Assembly (NCBI RefSeq): GCF_004799645.1
Contig: NZ_CP031305.1
Location: 1,860,001-1,924,000, forward strand
Direction of reading: 5' to 3'
Length of the DNA stretch: 64,000 nt
Origin: Natronorubrum bangense
GTDB taxonomy: Archaea > Halobacteriota > Halobacteria > Halobacteriales > Natrialbaceae
Shown piece by piece: positions 35,255 to 43,887 of this stretch. Position numbers and translations under genes: made by a program. Each line of letters opens with the position of its first letter. The stretch's first letter is position 1. The notes beneath the pieces are model-generated. The model made no database searches. It was not told where the DNA came from and saw only the letters and a program-made list of their open reading frames with translations.

Positions 35255-35267
35255 CGAAATCCTTTTA
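35255..35267 (+). promoter_or_regulatory. BRE/TATA promoter of the S24e operon
   Basis: The sequence cgaaatcctttta matches the BRE/TATA pattern seen before EF-1alpha. It lies 39 to 51 bases before ATG 35306, giving a short leader of about 15 bases. Confidence 0.65.
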
Positions 35268-35305
35268 GGCGCTACACGGGCATAGTAGAGTAACTGAGTG
35301 ATATC

Positions 35306-35623
35306 ATGGACGTCGACATCATCTCCGAATCGGAGAACCCCATGTTGCATCGAACAGACGTTACCTTCGAACTGACCCACGAGGACGCCACGCCCTCTCG
35401 TCTGCAGGTTCGAGACAGTCTCGCGGCCAAACTGAACAAAGACGCCGACGAGGTCGTCGTCCGCAAACTCGACACCAAGTTCGGGATGCGCAAGACCGTT
35501 GGCGAGGCCAAAGTCTACGACACGGCCGACGACGCCCGCGAGGTCGAGCAGGACCACATGCTCGAGCGAAACAAGATCGGCGCTGAAGAGGCTGAGGCGG
35601 AAGCCGAAGCGGAGGAAGCATAA
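35306..35623 (+). CDS. rps24e: Small ribosomal subunit protein eS24
   Basis: The 105-residue protein matches S24e ([37 protein letters not shown]) and ends in an acidic tail. The next gene, S27ae, starts one base after its stop at 35623. Both are archaeal/eukaryotic ribosomal proteins. Confidence 0.96.
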   Translation: MDVDIISESENPMLHRTDVTFELTHEDATPSRLQVRDSLAAKLNKDADEVVVRKLDTKFGMRKTVGEAKVYDTADDAREVEQDHMLERNKIGAEEAEAEAEAEEA

Positions 35624-35624
35624 C

Positions 35625-35759
35625 ATGTCCCGACACGAACTCTACAACGACGACGGCACCACCGACCGAGAAATGTGTCCCCGCTGTGGCGACGTTTTCC
35701 TTGCTGACCACGGCGACCGCACCCACTGTGGCAAGTGCGGCTACACCGAGTGGGCATAA
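35625..35759 (+). CDS. rps27ae: Small ribosomal subunit protein eS31 (S27ae)
   Basis: This 44-residue zinc protein has two CxxC pairs (CPRCGDVF and [10 protein letters not shown]) that bind a zinc ion. A purine-rich ribosome-binding site (ggaggaa) lies before its ATG. It sits between S24e and the Kae1-Bud32 gene, a conserved archaeal arrangement. Confidence 0.95.
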   Translation: MSRHELYNDDGTTDREMCPRCGDVFLADHGDRTHCGKCGYTEWA

Positions 35760-35817
35760 CGGTACTGACCAGTTCCACTACTCGCCGCGCGTTCGTGTCG
35801 AGACGTAGATACCACAC

Positions 35818-37479
35818 GTGAGTTCTGACACCCGAATCCTTGGAATCGAAGGCACTGCCTGGGCAGCCAGCGCAGCAGTGTACGATTCTACGACCGACGA
35901 CGTCGCCATCGAGAGCGACGCTTACGAACCCGAAAGCGGCGGCATTCATCCTCGCGAGGCCGCCGAACACATGCACGAGGCGATCCCGCGAGTCGTCGAA
36001 GCGGCCCTCGAGCACGCTCGAGAAACCCACGATGGGCCGACGACGGAGCCACCCGTCGACGCGGTTGCGTTCTCGCAGGGCCCTGGTCTCGGCCCCTGTC
36101 TCCGTATCGTCGGGACGGCCGCACGGGCGCTGAGTCAGACGCTCGAGGTCCCGCTCGTTGGCGTCAATCACATGGTCGCCCACCTCGAGATCGGCCGCCA
36201 CACCTCTGGTTTCGACTCGCCGGTCTGTCTGAACGCAAGCGGTGCCAACGCCCATCTCCTCGCGTATCGAAACGGCCGATATCGCGTGCTCGGGGAGACG
36301 ATGGATACCGGCGTCGGCAACGCGATCGACAAGTTCACCCGCCACGTTGGCTGGTCACATCCCGGCGGCCCGAAAGTCGAAGCGGCCGCCGAAGACGGCG
36401 AGTACGTCGATCTCCCCTACGTCGTCAAAGGGATGGACTTCTCGTTTTCGGGGATCATGAGCGCCGCCAAACAGCGCTACGATGACGGGACTCCTGTTGA
36501 AGACATCTGCTTTTCGCTCCAGGAGAACATCTTCGGAATGCTCACCGAGGTCGCAGAACGTGCGCTCTCGCTGACTGGCAGCGACGAACTCGTCCTCGGC
36601 GGCGGTGTCGGACAGAACGCCCGGCTGCGCGAGATGCTTGCGGCGATGTGTGACCAGCGCGGGGCCAGCTTTCACGCCCCAGCTGCTCGGTTTTTGGGTG
36701 ACAACGCGGGCATGATCGCCGTGCTCGGCGCAAAGATGTACGACGCTGGTGACACCCTCGAGCTTGCAGAGTCGCGCGTGAATCCGAACTACCGGCCTGA
36801 TCAGGTGGCCGTCACGTGGCGTGGGAGGTCCGAGCGAAGCGAGGACCTCGAAATCGGATGCGAGACAGGAACGGTGCAGGGCGCTGAAGCCCTCGTCGAC
36901 CTCGAGCCCGACGCCGGCCGCGTCACGAAGCGCCGCGTGTCGAAGACCTACCGCCACCCCGAACTCGACGACCGCCTCCGCCGTGAGCGCACGACTCTCG
37001 AGGCCCGACTGACGAGTCTTGCTCGTCGTGCGGGTGTTCCGACTCCCGTCCTCACCGACGTTGACCCAATCGACGCACGACTCGAGTTCGAGTACGTCGG
37101 CGAGGCCGATCTCCGCGATGGGCTGTCCGTCGAGCGGGTTCGCGACGTCGGCTGTCATCTCGCACGACTCCACCGAGCCGGGTTCGTCCACGGCGATCCG
37201 ACGACGCGGAACGTCAGAGTCGGGCGGACGAAACGGCCGTCTCGAGATGGCGACTGCGAACGAACGTTCCTCATCGACTTCGGGCTCGGCTACCACACAG
37301 ATCACATCGAAGACTATGCCATGGATCTGCACGTCTTCGATCAGAGTCTCGTCGGCACTGCCACCGATCCCACACCGCTCCGAGAGGCCGTTCGGGAGGG
37401 GTATCGCGAGGTCGGCGAACACCGTGTCCTCGAGCGTCTCGAGGACGTGGAGGGGCGTGGTCGGTACGTGACCGACTGA
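35818..37479 (+). CDS. Fused Kae1-Bud32 (KEOPS tRNA-modifying complex)
   Basis: The 553-residue protein fuses two KEOPS subunits. Residues 1 to about 325 are Kae1 (TsaD-type), with the metal-binding HMVAHLEIGRH and the nucleotide-binding GGGVGQNARL. After a linker, residues from about 355 are the Bud32 kinase, with HGDPTTRNVRV and DFGLGYHTDHIEDYAMD. KEOPS adds threonylcarbamoyl to tRNA A37. GTG at 35818 is the start. Some archaea keep these as separate proteins; the fusion is known in Euryarchaeota. Confidence 0.96.
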   Translation: MSSDTRILGIEGTAWAASAAVYDSTTDDVAIESDAYEPESGGIHPREAAEHMHEAIPRVVEAALEHARETHDGPTTEPPVDAVAFSQGPGLGPCLRIVGTAARALSQTLEVPLVGVNHMVAHLEIGRHTSGFDSPVCLNASGANAHLLAYRNGRYRVLGETMDTGVGNAIDKFTRHVGWSHPGGPKVEAAAEDGEYVDLPYVVKGMDFSFSGIMSAAKQRYDDGTPVEDICFSLQENIFGMLTEVAERALSLTGSDELVLGGGVGQNARLREMLAAMCDQRGASFHAPAARFLGDNAGMIAVLGAKMYDAGDTLELAESRVNPNYRPDQVAVTWRGRSERSEDLEIGCETGTVQGAEALVDLEPDAGRVTKRRVSKTYRHPELDDRLRRERTTLEARLTSLARRAGVPTPVLTDVDPIDARLEFEYVGEADLRDGLSVERVRDVGCHLARLHRAGFVHGDPTTRNVRVGRTKRPSRDGDCERTFLIDFGLGYHTDHIEDYAMDLHVFDQSLVGTATDPTPLREAVREGYREVGEHRVLERLEDVEGRGRYVTD

Positions 37480-37608
37480 GACCGTCGGCTCCGGTGTGTC
37501 CACAAACGGTCTTCGGGTGTGCCATGAGACAGCGACGAGCGACGGTCAGGCTGCGCTGACGGAGACGAGCACCCAATACTCATATCACGGGAGACCGTAC
37601 TGTCGCTC

Positions 37609-37893
37609 ATGGCAGACAAGCCGACTTCCGGAGAGATTCTCGGGATACCGTACAACTTCGAACGACCGAACTTCAGCAACATCCTCTCCGCACACTGGCA
37701 ACCCGGCGAAGGGATGCTCGTGGAGAAACCGTTCGGTGTTGGCTACACCCTGAACCTCGCCAACTGGCGCTCGTGGGTTGTCGTACTCGTCGCCGGCGCA
37801 CTCCTGTGGCAGCAAGAACAGGGCTCCGCCGAGGAGTCTCAGGACGCCGACGACGAACCCGTCGAAGTCATCGTCGACGACGACAGCAACTAA
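37609..37893 (+). CDS. Small membrane protein, DUF5808-like
   Basis: The 94-residue protein contains EILGIPYNFERPNFSNILS and YTLNLANWRSW followed by one hydrophobic helix (VVVLVAGALLW) and an acidic tail. I believe it belongs to the haloarchaeal DUF5808 group. The function is unknown; a single-pass membrane protein with cytoplasmic N-terminal domain is likely. Confidence 0.85.
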   Translation: MADKPTSGEILGIPYNFERPNFSNILSAHWQPGEGMLVEKPFGVGYTLNLANWRSWVVVLVAGALLWQQEQGSAEESQDADDEPVEVIVDDDSN

Positions 37894-37902
37894 CGTTTTT
37901 AT
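37894..37902 (+). terminator. T-rich terminator after the DUF5808-like gene
   Basis: The sequence cgtttttat directly follows the stop codon at 37893, in GC-rich DNA. It is a candidate archaeal transcript end. Confidence 0.45.
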
Positions 37903-38024
37903 TGGGTCACGGCGACCCATCCTCGGGTGCGTTCGTGTAGACTGTGAGCCGCTGCGAGCGATCCCTCGAGCGTTCGAACCGATCAACCGACGCCTATTTT
38001 CCGTCTGGGACCCCCGCCTCGTAC

Positions 38025-38576
38025 ATGGCCATTCGATTCGTCACTGGAAACGAGGGAAAAGTCCGTGAGGCACGCGAGTATCTCTCGGGAATCGAACCAG
38101 TCGAACAGATCGAGTACGATTACACCGAGATTCAAAGCGACTCTCTTTCGGAGATCGCCGCCCATGGCGCTCGCGAAGCCTTCCGTGAATCCGGCTCTGA
38201 GCAGCCAGTGCTCGTCGACGACGCGGGGCTGTTCGTCGACGCGCTGGGTGGGTTTCCGGGGCCGTACTCGGCGTACGTCGAAGACACCGTCGGCGTCGAG
38301 CGCCTTTGGCGACTCGCACGCGATGAGGACAACCGTCGTGCACGCTTCAAAACGGTGCTCGCGTACGTGGATGCAACCGGCACCGAGACGTTCGAGGGCT
38401 CGGTCGCCGGGACGCTCGTTGCCCCGCGTGGCGAAGGTGGCTTCGGCTACGATCCGATCTTCGAGTACAACGGACAGACGATGGCCGAGATGAGTACCGA
38501 GGAGAAAAACGCGATCTCGCACCGTGGCCGCGCGCTCGCCGAATTTGCGGAGTGGTTCGCCGACCACGAGGCGTAG
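38025..38576 (+). CDS. XTP/dITP diphosphatase (HAM1 family)
   Basis: The 183-residue protein has the HAM1 motifs IRFVTGNEGKVREA, VLVDDAGLFVDAL, FGYDPIF and SHRGRAL. It hydrolyses non-canonical purine nucleoside triphosphates such as ITP and XTP. I use ATG 38025; the longer frame from 37944 adds unlike sequence. It converges with the PIN-domain gene, separated by 21 bases. Confidence 0.95.
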   Translation: MAIRFVTGNEGKVREAREYLSGIEPVEQIEYDYTEIQSDSLSEIAAHGAREAFRESGSEQPVLVDDAGLFVDALGGFPGPYSAYVEDTVGVERLWRLARDEDNRRARFKTVLAYVDATGTETFEGSVAGTLVAPRGEGGFGYDPIFEYNGQTMAEMSTEEKNAISHRGRALAEFAEWFADHEA

Positions 38577-38597
38577 TCTCAGCGATCGACTCGCGTC

Positions 38598-39071
38598 TTA
38601 TTCTCGCGGATCGCAGTCTGGGCCCGGATACGTGCCGCCTTCGACGGCCTCGTACAGACTTTCGGGATCGAACAGCCGCGCGAACGCATCCGGCGGGCGA
38701 ACGCTGACGGCGACATAAGACTGCAAGGAAAGCCCGGCCTGTGCCGATCCCAGTCCGTCGTCGTACGACAGGAGGTGTGCTGCACCACCGCGATAGGCCG
38801 ATGCGAGCGCCGGATGATCGCCTTCAGGATGGTCGACGGCGACGCGGTCGGCCTCGAGTCGCACCCGATGGTCGGCTGCGAGTTCCGGATCGGCAAGGGT
38901 CGTGACGAGCCGTTCCGTTTGCTCGAGCAAGGGATCGCTTGCGACCAGTTCGACCCACGAGTGACGGCGGACGTGATCGAGCGCTTCGCGGGCGTCACCG
39001 TCGACGAGCAGATCAGCAGCGAGGACGTCTGCGTCCGCAACGACACGTGCGGGGTTGGGCTGGTCAGGCAT
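38598..39071 (-). CDS. PIN-domain protein (putative RNase)
   Basis: The 157-residue protein starts MPDQPNPARVVADADVLAADLLVDG, with the first PIN acidic residue in VVADADVL. Further candidate metal ligands occur in LLEQTERLV, EGDHPALASAYRGGA and LLSYDDGLGSA. Some PIN family members are toxins and others process RNA. The upstream 38-residue ORF overlaps its start by eight bases, which suggests translational coupling. I do not assign it as VapC because the upstream peptide is not a recognised antitoxin. Confidence 0.82.
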   Translation of the reverse strand: MPDQPNPARVVADADVLAADLLVDGDAREALDHVRRHSWVELVASDPLLEQTERLVTTLADPELAADHRVRLEADRVAVDHPEGDHPALASAYRGGAAHLLSYDDGLGSAQAGLSLQSYVAVSVRPPDAFARLFDPESLYEAVEGGTYPGPDCDPRE

Positions 39072-39180
39072 CGGTCGCCGCCTCCGAACCCGAGCAGTCA
39101 TCGTTCGTCGTCCGGATCTCCTCGAGGTCGACGTCGTACGTGTTGGCGCGTTCGAAGAGGGATTCCCAGGACACTGTCAT
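39064..39180 (-). CDS. Small 38-residue protein overlapping the PIN gene
   Basis: On the minus strand an ATG at 39180 opens a 38-residue ORF, MTVSWESLFERANTYDVDL then EEIRTTNDDCSGSEAATDA. It is acidic and helix-forming, like real haloarchaeal proteins, and its stop overlaps the start of the PIN-domain gene by eight bases. It could be an antitoxin-like or adaptor peptide for the PIN protein, but only position supports this. No close family is recognised. Confidence 0.65.
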   Translation of the reverse strand: MTVSWESLFERANTYDVDLEEIRTTNDDCSGSEAATDA

Positions 39181-39267
39181 CGCTGGCTCTTCGATGCCCG
39201 GGGAGAAAAGCAGCGTGTCTCCCACGCTGTGTGGCGTTCGTTTCGTCCTGTGTTCGCCACCCAGCGC

Positions 39268-40380
39268 TCACCGACTCGTCTCCGACCGGGAGCTGAGCCA
39301 GCAGGCGACGGTCCCGAGGACGAAGGCAACGCCGACGTTGACCGCCAGTCCGACGACGCCAACGCCGATGACGATGACGAGCGCTCGAGACCCGGCGATT
39401 GGGGCGATGGCGGCTCGAGCAAGCTCGAGGGCGACGACGACGAGCAAGACACCGAGCAGGGAGAGCGGAAACGCAGCGAGGAGTGCGCCGGTGGCGACCA
39501 ATGCGAGTGCGAGATAGCCCATGCCGAGGATGACGTTCGCGCCCCCGGTTCGGGCACCGAAGGCGTACTTGCCCGCGAGCCCGCCGCTGCCGTGACACAT
39601 CGGGACGCCACCGATCGGGATCGCTGCGAGACAGGTTACGCCCATGCTCGTCGAGAGCGTGTCGGACGACACGTCTCGATCGTAGAGATCGCCACAGAGC
39701 AGGGCAGTTGCGATCGCTGCGTTCCCGACGGTCATGCCGAGCTGAGCCACGGTTCCCTCGAGGGCTGCGCCGGACAGCGTCGGTGTCCCTGCGGGAAAGA
39801 GTGTGGGATCGGGGAGTCGAGGTGTCGGCATCCCCGTCGTCGCGACGGCAACGACGCCGCCGAGACCGAGGACGAGCAACACGCTCGACTGTCGGTAGCC
39901 AACGACCGCAAGCAGGCCGACGACGGCGAGTCCGACGGCTGCAACCGGGAGGTTTCCAGTCGAGAGCCCGACCGCTGCCTCGAGCAAGAGCAAGGCGACG
40001 GCAAACTGGACACCTCGGATCGCGGGCTCGCCGACGACCGTCTGGAGGCGGCCGACGAGGCCGAGGTTCCCCACAGTCAGGAGGACACCGCCTGCGAGCA
40101 ATCCGGCAGCGGCGAGTTCAGGATAGGAGAGCGAGCCAACGATCGCCAGCCCGATTAGGGCCTTCATCGGTTCGACAGAAAGCGGCATTCCGTAGTACAC
40201 CCCCCAGACGATCTGGAAGACACCGAACCCGAGTAGAACGTGGGGGACGGAGACAGTCGTCGTCGCTGCGAGAGCAACTAACAGGGGGAGTACTGTAACC
40301 GAATCACCTAGCGCACCCGTGAGTTCGCTTGTAGAGATCTCGAGCCCAGAATCGGTCTCCGAGCGGAACGAGTGCGCCAT
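39268..40380 (-). CDS. MOT1-type molybdate permease
   Basis: The 370-residue protein has about ten hydrophobic helices and MOT1/SULTR5-type motifs: ELTGALGDSVTVLPLLVAL, SVEPMKALIGLAIVG and PMCHGSGGLAGKYAFGARTG. MOT1 proteins import molybdate, which would serve molybdoenzymes such as the one at 6088. Sulfate or another anion is possible. It is a single gene on this strand. Confidence 0.87.
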   Translation of the reverse strand: MAHSFRSETDSGLEISTSELTGALGDSVTVLPLLVALAATTTVSVPHVLLGFGVFQIVWGVYYGMPLSVEPMKALIGLAIVGSLSYPELAAAGLLAGGVLLTVGNLGLVGRLQTVVGEPAIRGVQFAVALLLLEAAVGLSTGNLPVAAVGLAVVGLLAVVGYRQSSVLLVLGLGGVVAVATTGMPTPRLPDPTLFPAGTPTLSGAALEGTVAQLGMTVGNAAIATALLCGDLYDRDVSSDTLSTSMGVTCLAAIPIGGVPMCHGSGGLAGKYAFGARTGGANVILGMGYLALALVATGALLAAFPLSLLGVLLVVVALELARAAIAPIAGSRALVIVIGVGVVGLAVNVGVAFVLGTVACWLSSRSETSR

Positions 40381-40524
40381 CGGTGGCCGATATGCTCGGC
40401 GACCACTTCACTCTTCGCTGTAACCGATAACAATTACATTCTCGAGGTGGTCGTAGTGGATTCGGTTGCTTCGAGTCGCTCGAAAAAACGTCATTCAGCG
40501 CCGGTGAGGCGGTGTAGCCCGCCT

Positions 40525-42126
40525 CTATCTCGATGCTGGCTCTGCGTCGCCGATCGAATCCGGCACCGGAGTGGCTGTCGAGACTGCCTCAGGGTCGACG
40601 TCGTCGGCGGCTCTCGCCTCGGGCAGTTCGTAGCCGCTCTCGGTATCATAGCGCTCGAGATGCGCGTTCAACTCGCCGGCGTGTTCGGTGAGGACAGTCG
40701 CGCTGTGGGCGACGTGTGAGAGCGCATCGGCCTGTGCGGACGCACGGCGGGCCGCTCTGGCTGATGTCGTCGCGGTTTCGTTGCTCGTCTCGGCAGCGGT
40801 TTCGACCAGCACAACGACCTCTTCGGTCGCGGCCGCCTGCTGTTGAGTCGCTGCAGAGATCTCCTGGACGCCGTTGTTCGTCTGCTCGGCGAGGGTGGCG
40901 ATCTCCTCGAGTGCGCTTGCGGCGTTTTCGACGTCGTCGGTGCTCTCGTCGATCCGCTCGCGGCTGGTTCGGACCTCTTCGGCCGCTGACATCGCTCGTC
41001 CTCTGAGCGTCTCGAGGCGTTCCTCGACCGATTTGACCGAGTCGTAGACCTCTTCGGAGAGGTTCTGGATTTCGTCGGCGACGGCACTGAATCCCTGCTC
41101 GCCGCTGTCGACGGATCGTGAGGCTTCGATGTTGGCGTTTAACGCCAGCATGTTCGTCTGCTCGGCGATATTACTGATCGAATCGACGAGATCGTCGATC
41201 TGCTCTGCTTCAGCTTCCAGTCGCTCGATTTCCTCGAGCGTCCGTTTGGTCTCCGCATCGATCACGTCCATCCCGTTGATCGCGTCGCTTGCGGCTTGAC
41301 TTCCCTCTTGGCCGGCTCGTGCGGTTCGGTCTGCCGTATCAGCGACTTCTGAGGCCGTCGCGGCGATCTCTTCGATCGTCGTCGAGAACGACTCCATCTC
41401 CGCGGCGACGGTCCGAAGCTGTTCGTGTTGCTCCTCGTTGTCTTCGACGACCTCGGTCAGCGCCTCGCTCGTGCGGTCGCCCTCTGCGCGGACCGTCTCC
41501 ATACTCGTGTTCAGTTCGTGACTGTAGGTGACGACCTCACCGGAGAACGACTTCAGCGTCGCGAACGTCTCCTCGATCTCGGCGATCATCTCGTTCGAGT
41601 TGCCCGCCAGTTCGTCGACCACATCGTGGCTTCCGGGGTGATCGAACCGCTGAGTGAGATTCCCGTCGGCGACCGACCGTGTCGTCTCCGCGTGTGTTTC
41701 GACCATCTCCTCGAGGTTCGTCAGCGACTGATCCGTTTGTTCGCTCGCTGCTAGCTGGTCCCGAATCGACGCGAGTGATGCCTCGAGAGCGCCGCTGTCA
41801 CCGTCGCCGTCGGTCTGAAACGAGACGTCGTACGTCCCGTCCTCGAGCGTGGCCGTCCGGTCGGCGACGTCGGCGATCGTCTCGCGAAGCTCATCGCGCT
41901 CGCGCGGTGCGGTTCGGGCATCCGAGACTGCAGCGATGAGCATGGCCGTTGTGCCGGTGGCAACGACGCCGACGACTCCAACGCCGAGTAGCTCCGGCGT
42001 CAGATCGCCGAGGGCGACGGCGGCGAGGGCGACGGCGGCGACGCCGACGAGCATGATCGTGATGGCAAAGCCAAACGGCCGGTTCGACTGCAGCGCGTTC
42101 GGAAGCGCTGATGTGGAGTCAGTCAT
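40525..42126 (-). CDS. Methyl-accepting chemotaxis protein coupled to H-NOX
   Basis: The 533-residue transducer has two N-terminal membrane helices (about 18-40 and 46-69) with almost no loop, so no extracellular sensor domain. A HAMP-like and helical region follows. The signalling tip reads ISNIAEQTNMLALNANIEA with FSAVADEIQNLSEEVYDS at about 310-365. The start ATG overlaps the upstream H-NOX stop by eight bases. I infer that it signals through H-NOX instead of a periplasmic ligand. The C-terminal tail lacks a recognisable CheR-docking pentapeptide. Confidence 0.93.
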   Translation of the reverse strand: MTDSTSALPNALQSNRPFGFAITIMLVGVAAVALAAVALGDLTPELLGVGVVGVVATGTTAMLIAAVSDARTAPRERDELRETIADVADRTATLEDGTYDVSFQTDGDGDSGALEASLASIRDQLAASEQTDQSLTNLEEMVETHAETTRSVADGNLTQRFDHPGSHDVVDELAGNSNEMIAEIEETFATLKSFSGEVVTYSHELNTSMETVRAEGDRTSEALTEVVEDNEEQHEQLRTVAAEMESFSTTIEEIAATASEVADTADRTARAGQEGSQAASDAINGMDVIDAETKRTLEEIERLEAEAEQIDDLVDSISNIAEQTNMLALNANIEASRSVDSGEQGFSAVADEIQNLSEEVYDSVKSVEERLETLRGRAMSAAEEVRTSRERIDESTDDVENAASALEEIATLAEQTNNGVQEISAATQQQAAATEEVVVLVETAAETSNETATTSARAARRASAQADALSHVAHSATVLTEHAGELNAHLERYDTESGYELPEARAADDVDPEAVSTATPVPDSIGDAEPASR

Positions 42127-42745
42127 CGTTGCCACCAACTGGTGTGTCAGCCGTCGATTCGAACTCGAACTCGGCCGTCGTATCGGCCTCGAGCGCGGCC
42201 GTGTCGGTCGTCCGTCGAATCTCGAACCGACAGGCGTCGTCACCGTCGTGCATACACGTCTGTTCTTCGTAAACCAGGTTCTCGTCGAAGTGGTCTGCGA
42301 CGCCCTCTATCGCGCCGCGAGCGATGTCACACAGCTTTCGGTCCGAGTCGTACGTGATCTTCACCCGGTTTTCGTCGATCCGTTCCGACCGAATCCGAGG
42401 TGTCGTCAGCGTCGTCAGATCCCGTGTTCGCAACGACGTGTGAAACTGCTGGATGTTCGCGATGAGTTCCAGTCCATCCCACTCGTCGTCGATGTGGAGA
42501 TCGTAGGTCTCGAGCAGCGGCGGGACGACCCACTTTCCGTACTGAGCTAGAATCGTCCGCGGGCTCTGGTCGGTGAGTTCCCCAGCCGTGTGCACGAGTT
42601 CGTAGACGTCGCGGTCCGGATAGACCGTTACCGGAACGTAGACTTTCTCCTCGAGGTCGGCCTCTCGCTGAATCGACAGCCAGGCGTCCTCGCCGTAGGT
42701 GTCGACGACGAACGATTGCAGTGTTTTCAGAATTATGCCGTGCAT
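42119..42745 (-). CDS. H-NOX haem-based nitric oxide sensor protein
   Basis: The 208-residue protein is an H-NOX (HNOB) domain. It starts MHGIILKTLQSFVVDTYGED. The proximal haem ligand is His102 in QQFHTSL, and the haem-propionate motif Y-x-S-x-R is at Tyr132, Ser134 and Arg136 (TYDSDRKLC). The distal position where O2-binding H-NOX proteins carry Tyr is Ile141 or Ala142, so NO rather than O2 is predicted. A C-terminal acidic extension follows the domain. The gene overlaps the MCP gene, so the pair is probably one NO-sensing unit. Confidence 0.93.
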   Translation of the reverse strand: MHGIILKTLQSFVVDTYGEDAWLSIQREADLEEKVYVPVTVYPDRDVYELVHTAGELTDQSPRTILAQYGKWVVPPLLETYDLHIDDEWDGLELIANIQQFHTSLRTRDLTTLTTPRIRSERIDENRVKITYDSDRKLCDIARGAIEGVADHFDENLVYEEQTCMHDGDDACRFEIRRTTDTAALEADTTAEFEFESTADTPVGGNDD

Positions 42746-42870
42746 TCAGCCTCCTCTCTGTTGGCTTCCCAGTCATTCACTGAAACTGATCTATCAATCA
42801 TTATGATATCTGCCGGCTATTTCTGTCACTACATCTTAGCTGTTTTCCCCCTGACCCGTTGACAGCGACC

Positions 42871-43752
42871 TCACCGACCGGCTGTCGACTCGAGGGCGGC
42901 GTCGAGAATCGACTCGAGCGTTGCTCGCTCCTCGGCCGGAAGCGCCTGCAGTGGACGACGCGGCTCGCCGACTTCCTGGCCGCGCAGTTCGAGGGCGGCT
43001 TTGACGCCAGCAACGCCGTAGGTCCCCGTTACGGCACGGTTGAGTTCGACAAGGGCCGTATTCTGCGCTCGAGCTGCGTCGAGTCGACTCTCCTCGTGGG
43101 CGCGGTAGATCGCACTCGCCCGTTCGGGAGCGACGTTTGCCAGTGCGAGCACGCCACCGTCGGCGCCGACTGCGAGCCCCGCCGCATACGTACTTCCGCT
43201 GCCGACGAGCACCGAAAACGCCTCGTCGTCGGTCAGCGTGACGAGCCGCTGGACTGACTCGAGGCTCCCACTCGAGTCTTTGATCCCTGCGATGTTGTCG
43301 TGTGTGGCCAGCGAGCCAGCGGTCTGTGGCGAGAGCGTGTGATCGGTGAACTTCGGCACGCTGTATAGCACGATCGGGATCGGCGACTCGTCGGCGAGAT
43401 CACGATAGTACGACTCGAGGGCCGCGTCGTCCGATCCGTAGTACGATGGTGTGACGACGAGTGCTGCATCTGCACCCGCCTCGGCAGCGCGTTCGGTCGT
43501 GTCGAGGGTTGGCTCGTACCCCTCATGACCCGTCCCCGCGAGAACGGGGAGATCGGTCGTCTCGGCGACGGTCTCGATGACGTGTACGCGTTCGTCGGCC
43601 GTCAGCAGCGGTGCTTCGCCAGTCGAGCCACAGGGGACCAGGAAATCGACCCCGTTCGTCTCGAGCCAGTCGGCAATCGTCGCGAGTCGGTTGTGGTCGA
43701 TTGCTCCAGCATCGTCAAACGGGGTCACCAGTGGAACGCCAGTGCCGTGCAT
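42871..43752 (-). CDS. DapA-family class I aldolase
   Basis: The 293-residue protein has the DHDPS/NAL fold: PCGSTGEAPLLTADE, the catalytic Tyr in VLYSVP, and the Schiff-base lysine in AGIKDSSGS. The family includes dihydrodipicolinate synthase, KDG aldolase and N-acetylneuraminate lyase. No lysine-pathway neighbours are present, so a sugar-acid (KDG-type) or other aldolase role is as likely as dapA. The start is ATG 43752. Confidence 0.9.
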   Translation of the reverse strand: MHGTGVPLVTPFDDAGAIDHNRLATIADWLETNGVDFLVPCGSTGEAPLLTADERVHVIETVAETTDLPVLAGTGHEGYEPTLDTTERAAEAGADAALVVTPSYYGSDDAALESYYRDLADESPIPIVLYSVPKFTDHTLSPQTAGSLATHDNIAGIKDSSGSLESVQRLVTLTDDEAFSVLVGSGSTYAAGLAVGADGGVLALANVAPERASAIYRAHEESRLDAARAQNTALVELNRAVTGTYGVAGVKAALELRGQEVGEPRRPLQALPAEERATLESILDAALESTAGR

Positions 43753-43887
43753 GAGTGAAACCCTCACAGTGGTTCCTAAAGGATACTTCGGTTCATCGCC
43801 TGACGGCGATCCGATCGAGTGCGACCAGCCAGTCGGTCTGTCTCGCAGATCACCATCGCTAAGATCACCCGGCTAAATCTCTCGAGC

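Noticed and set aside
38598..39180. VapBC toxin-antitoxin name for the small ORF and the PIN gene.
   Set aside because: The small ORF has no recognised antitoxin motif and the PIN protein is not clearly VapC-like; only a neutral description is supported.
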